From: Pseudomonadota bacterium
Lineage (GTDB): Bacteria; Pseudomonadota; Gammaproteobacteria; Burkholderiales; SG8-39
DNA length: 6,759 bases
Direction: 5' to 3'
Assembly: GCA_003242425.1 (NCBI GenBank)
Contig: QGUL01000097.1
Coordinates: forward strand, 1 to 6,759
Shown: positions 5,257 to 6,759 of the stretch, piece after piece
Layout: the number at the start of each line of letters is the position of its first letter
Numbering within the stretch: position 1 is the stretch's first letter
Program-made: the position numbers and the translations under genes
Notes under the pieces: model-generated
Told to the model about the DNA's origin: nothing
The model's database searches: none
The model's input: the letters and a program-made list of their open reading frames with translations, nothing else

Positions 5257-6759
5257 TCAGGTGCGCCGCGTGGGCACCGCGGCCGAGCCCGAATGCCCGG
5301 CGGCAGGCACGGTATAGCGTTCTTCGATGGCCTCGCGGATGCGCGTGCGGCTCTCCTGCGGCGACAGGCCCGCGTCCGCCTCGATGTCGCGCACCTGGTC
5401 GGCGAGTTGTTCGTCCTTCACGCAGTCGCGCAGCCAGCGCGAATAGTCGCCCCGGCGCAGATGATGCGTCCAGGTGTCGTCGTCCACGCCTTCGGCGAGC
5501 TGGGAGAACAGCACGAGGTTCTGCGCCCGTAGATTGAGCTTTGCCTCCGGGCCGCGGAAATAGAAGCTGCGGTCGGGCGGCAGCTCGCCTTCGGCGTACT
5601 TGCGCCGGTGGCGGCGGCGCTCGCTCCGGCCGGGTTCGACCGCGATGACGAAAGGCGGCGTGGGCTCGCCGCGGAACCACAGCAAGGCCTGCCCGGGTTC
5701 CAGCTCCAGCGGCTGCGCGGCAGGCGGCTCGGCCCCCGCCGCGCGTGCGAAGTTGCCGAGCGTTTCGCAGGGCTCTTCACCGAGCGCGGCGACCACATCC
5801 ACGCCGCGCAGCACCTCCGGCGCCACCCAGTCCGGATGCACGGTGACGTAGATCATCGAACTGAGTCCCTCCCCCAGCATCGACGAGGCCGCTTCCCAAT
5901 CGGTAGGCAGCAGGTGATGCGTCTCGTCGACCAGGATCCAATGCGGACGGCCGGTCTTGGAGCGCAGCTCCTGCAGGCGCGGCAGCAGGCCGAGGAAGAA
6001 GTCCGGGCGGTCCTGCAAGGGCAGGCCGACGAGGTTCACGACCACGTTGGTCTGCGGCTTCTCGAGCGCGGTCAGCACTTCGTTCGCCGAAGGCCCGTGA
6101 TCGTTGTCGCCGAACACGATCGCGTCCTCGAAGCCTTCGTAGTCGCCCTCGGGATCGATGACGCAGAACTGGTAGCCCTGCTTGCACAGCCGTTCCAGCA
6201 CGCCGCTGGCGAACGTCGATTTGCCGCTGCCCGAGGAGCCGGCAACGAGCAGGTTGTGCCACGCCGGTGCGATGTAAACCGGCTCGCCGCCGCGCCGGCC
6301 GAGCAGCAACCGCCGTCTGCGGAGCGCCGCGCCGCGCAGGTCGTCCTCCACCAGCCGGCGGACGATCTCCGCCACGCCTCCGCCGTGCGGCATGGCGGTC
6401 ACGAGATCCGCTTCGCGTTTGAGCATCGGCACCGCGTTGGCGACCGCGACGCCGCACTCGCAGCAATCGAGCAGCGCGTGGTCGTTCTCGGCATCGCCGA
6501 TCGCCACCACGTTGTGGGGGGACAGCTTCATGTGCTCGAGCGCCGCGGCGAGGCCCGATGCCTTGTTGACGCCCGGCGGCAGCACCATCACCGCGCCCTT
6601 GTTGAAGATGAGCTGCAGTTCCAGGCCCAGCTCGCGGACGGTCTCGATCACCGTGACCTCGTGCGGGGTGACGGTGGCGACGATCACCGCGCGGATTTGC
6701 GGGGGCACGCCTTTGCGCTCGACGCCCGCCACGAACTCGGGGGCCGCCGTTTCCCCATG
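5257..6759 (-). CDS. HAD-IIB hydrolase fused to a HerA/DUF87-like ATPase, N-terminus missing
   Basis: The frame stays open to the right edge, giving 500 residues of an incomplete protein. Numbering is from the edge. The first 140 or so form the C-terminal half of a HAD-IIB (Cof-type) phosphatase: IFNKGAVMVLPPGVNKASGL contains the HAD lysine K66, and GDAENDHALL at 88-97 is the metal-binding motif. The catalytic DxD nucleophile should lie in the missing N-terminus. A P-loop ATPase follows: Walker A GSSGSGKST at 174-182, VIDPEGDYEGF at 200-210, and Walker B WILVDETHHLLP at 274-285. The VIDPEGDYEGF motif resembles HerA/DUF87 ATPases. From about 395 comes a third region, FYFRGPEAKLNLRAQNLVLF and on through DDTWTHHLRRGDYSRWLRD, apparently a separate small conserved domain of unknown role. 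No membrane segment is visible. The substrate is unknown; NCBI-style names such as HAD hydrolase or phosphoglycolate phosphatase describe only the first part. It converges on the receiver gene and is not in its operon. Confidence 0.88.
   Translation of the reverse strand, partial: HGETAAPEFVAGVERKGVPPQIRAVIVATVTPHEVTVIETVRELGLELQLIFNKGAVMVLPPGVNKASGLAAALEHMKLSPHNVVAIGDAENDHALLDCCECGVAVANAVPMLKREADLVTAMPHGGGVAEIVRRLVEDDLRGAALRRRRLLLGRRGGEPVYIAPAWHNLLVAGSSGSGKSTFASGVLERLCKQGYQFCVIDPEGDYEGFEDAIVFGDNDHGPSANEVLTALEKPQTNVVVNLVGLPLQDRPDFFLGLLPRLQELRSKTGRPHWILVDETHHLLPTDWEAASSMLGEGLSSMIYVTVHPDWVAPEVLRGVDVVAALGEEPCETLGNFARAAGAEPPAAQPLELEPGQALLWFRGEPTPPFVIAVEPGRSERRRHRRKYAEGELPPDRSFYFRGPEAKLNLRAQNLVLFSQLAEGVDDDTWTHHLRRGDYSRWLRDCVKDEQLADQVRDIEADAGLSPQESRTRIREAIEERYTVPAAGHSGSAAVPTRRT

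Noticed and set aside
5250..5278. Possible terminator hairpins between the receiver and HAD-ATPase genes
   Set aside because: Only competing 5-bp stems with 8-9 nt loops and no T-run; too weak to call.

Overview
The window is GC-rich bacterial chromosome. It most likely comes from a betaproteobacterium, or a gammaproteobacterium with similar gene content. The best taxonomic clue is an elongation factor P with arginine at position 32, encoded beside its dedicated rhamnosyltransferase EarP. That pairing is largely confined to beta- and some gammaproteobacteria. I see no insertion sequence, phage gene, CRISPR array, tRNA or rRNA.

Layout from left to right. (1) The 3' part of a plus-strand PabC-type aminodeoxychorismate lyase (folate pathway) runs in from the left edge. 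It ends 3 bp from a converging minus-strand pair of uncharacterised genes: a 63-residue cytosolic ORF with a very strong ribosome binding site, then a 120-residue secreted protein. (2) A gap of about 300 bp holds the leader of that pair, a 14-bp sequence repeated in tandem, and the terminator of the next unit. (3) The minus-strand unit earP-efp follows. EarP adds rhamnose to Arg32 of EF-P, which then relieves ribosome stalling at polyproline. A weak promoter-like sequence at the end of earP may give efp its own transcript. (4) A divergent gap of 355 bp contains a perfect 16-bp palindrome. (5) On the plus strand lies a tandem-RecA, KaiC-like ATPase whose stop codon overlaps the start codon of a single-domain response regulator (ATGA). 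(6) Converging on that pair, 6 bp away, is a large minus-strand gene that runs off the right edge. It fuses the C-terminal half of a HAD-IIB phosphatase to a HerA/DUF87-like P-loop ATPase and a further C-terminal region of unknown function.

The EarP/EF-P module is well understood. The least understood and most interesting parts are the KaiC-like ATPase/receiver pair and the HAD-ATPase fusion. The ATPase has two intact Walker A motifs, but it lacks the first glutamate of the KaiC catalytic pair in both domains and lacks the KaiC phosphosites. No kaiA or kaiB is present in the window. All family assignments come from reading motifs by eye and from memory of the families; no database search was run.
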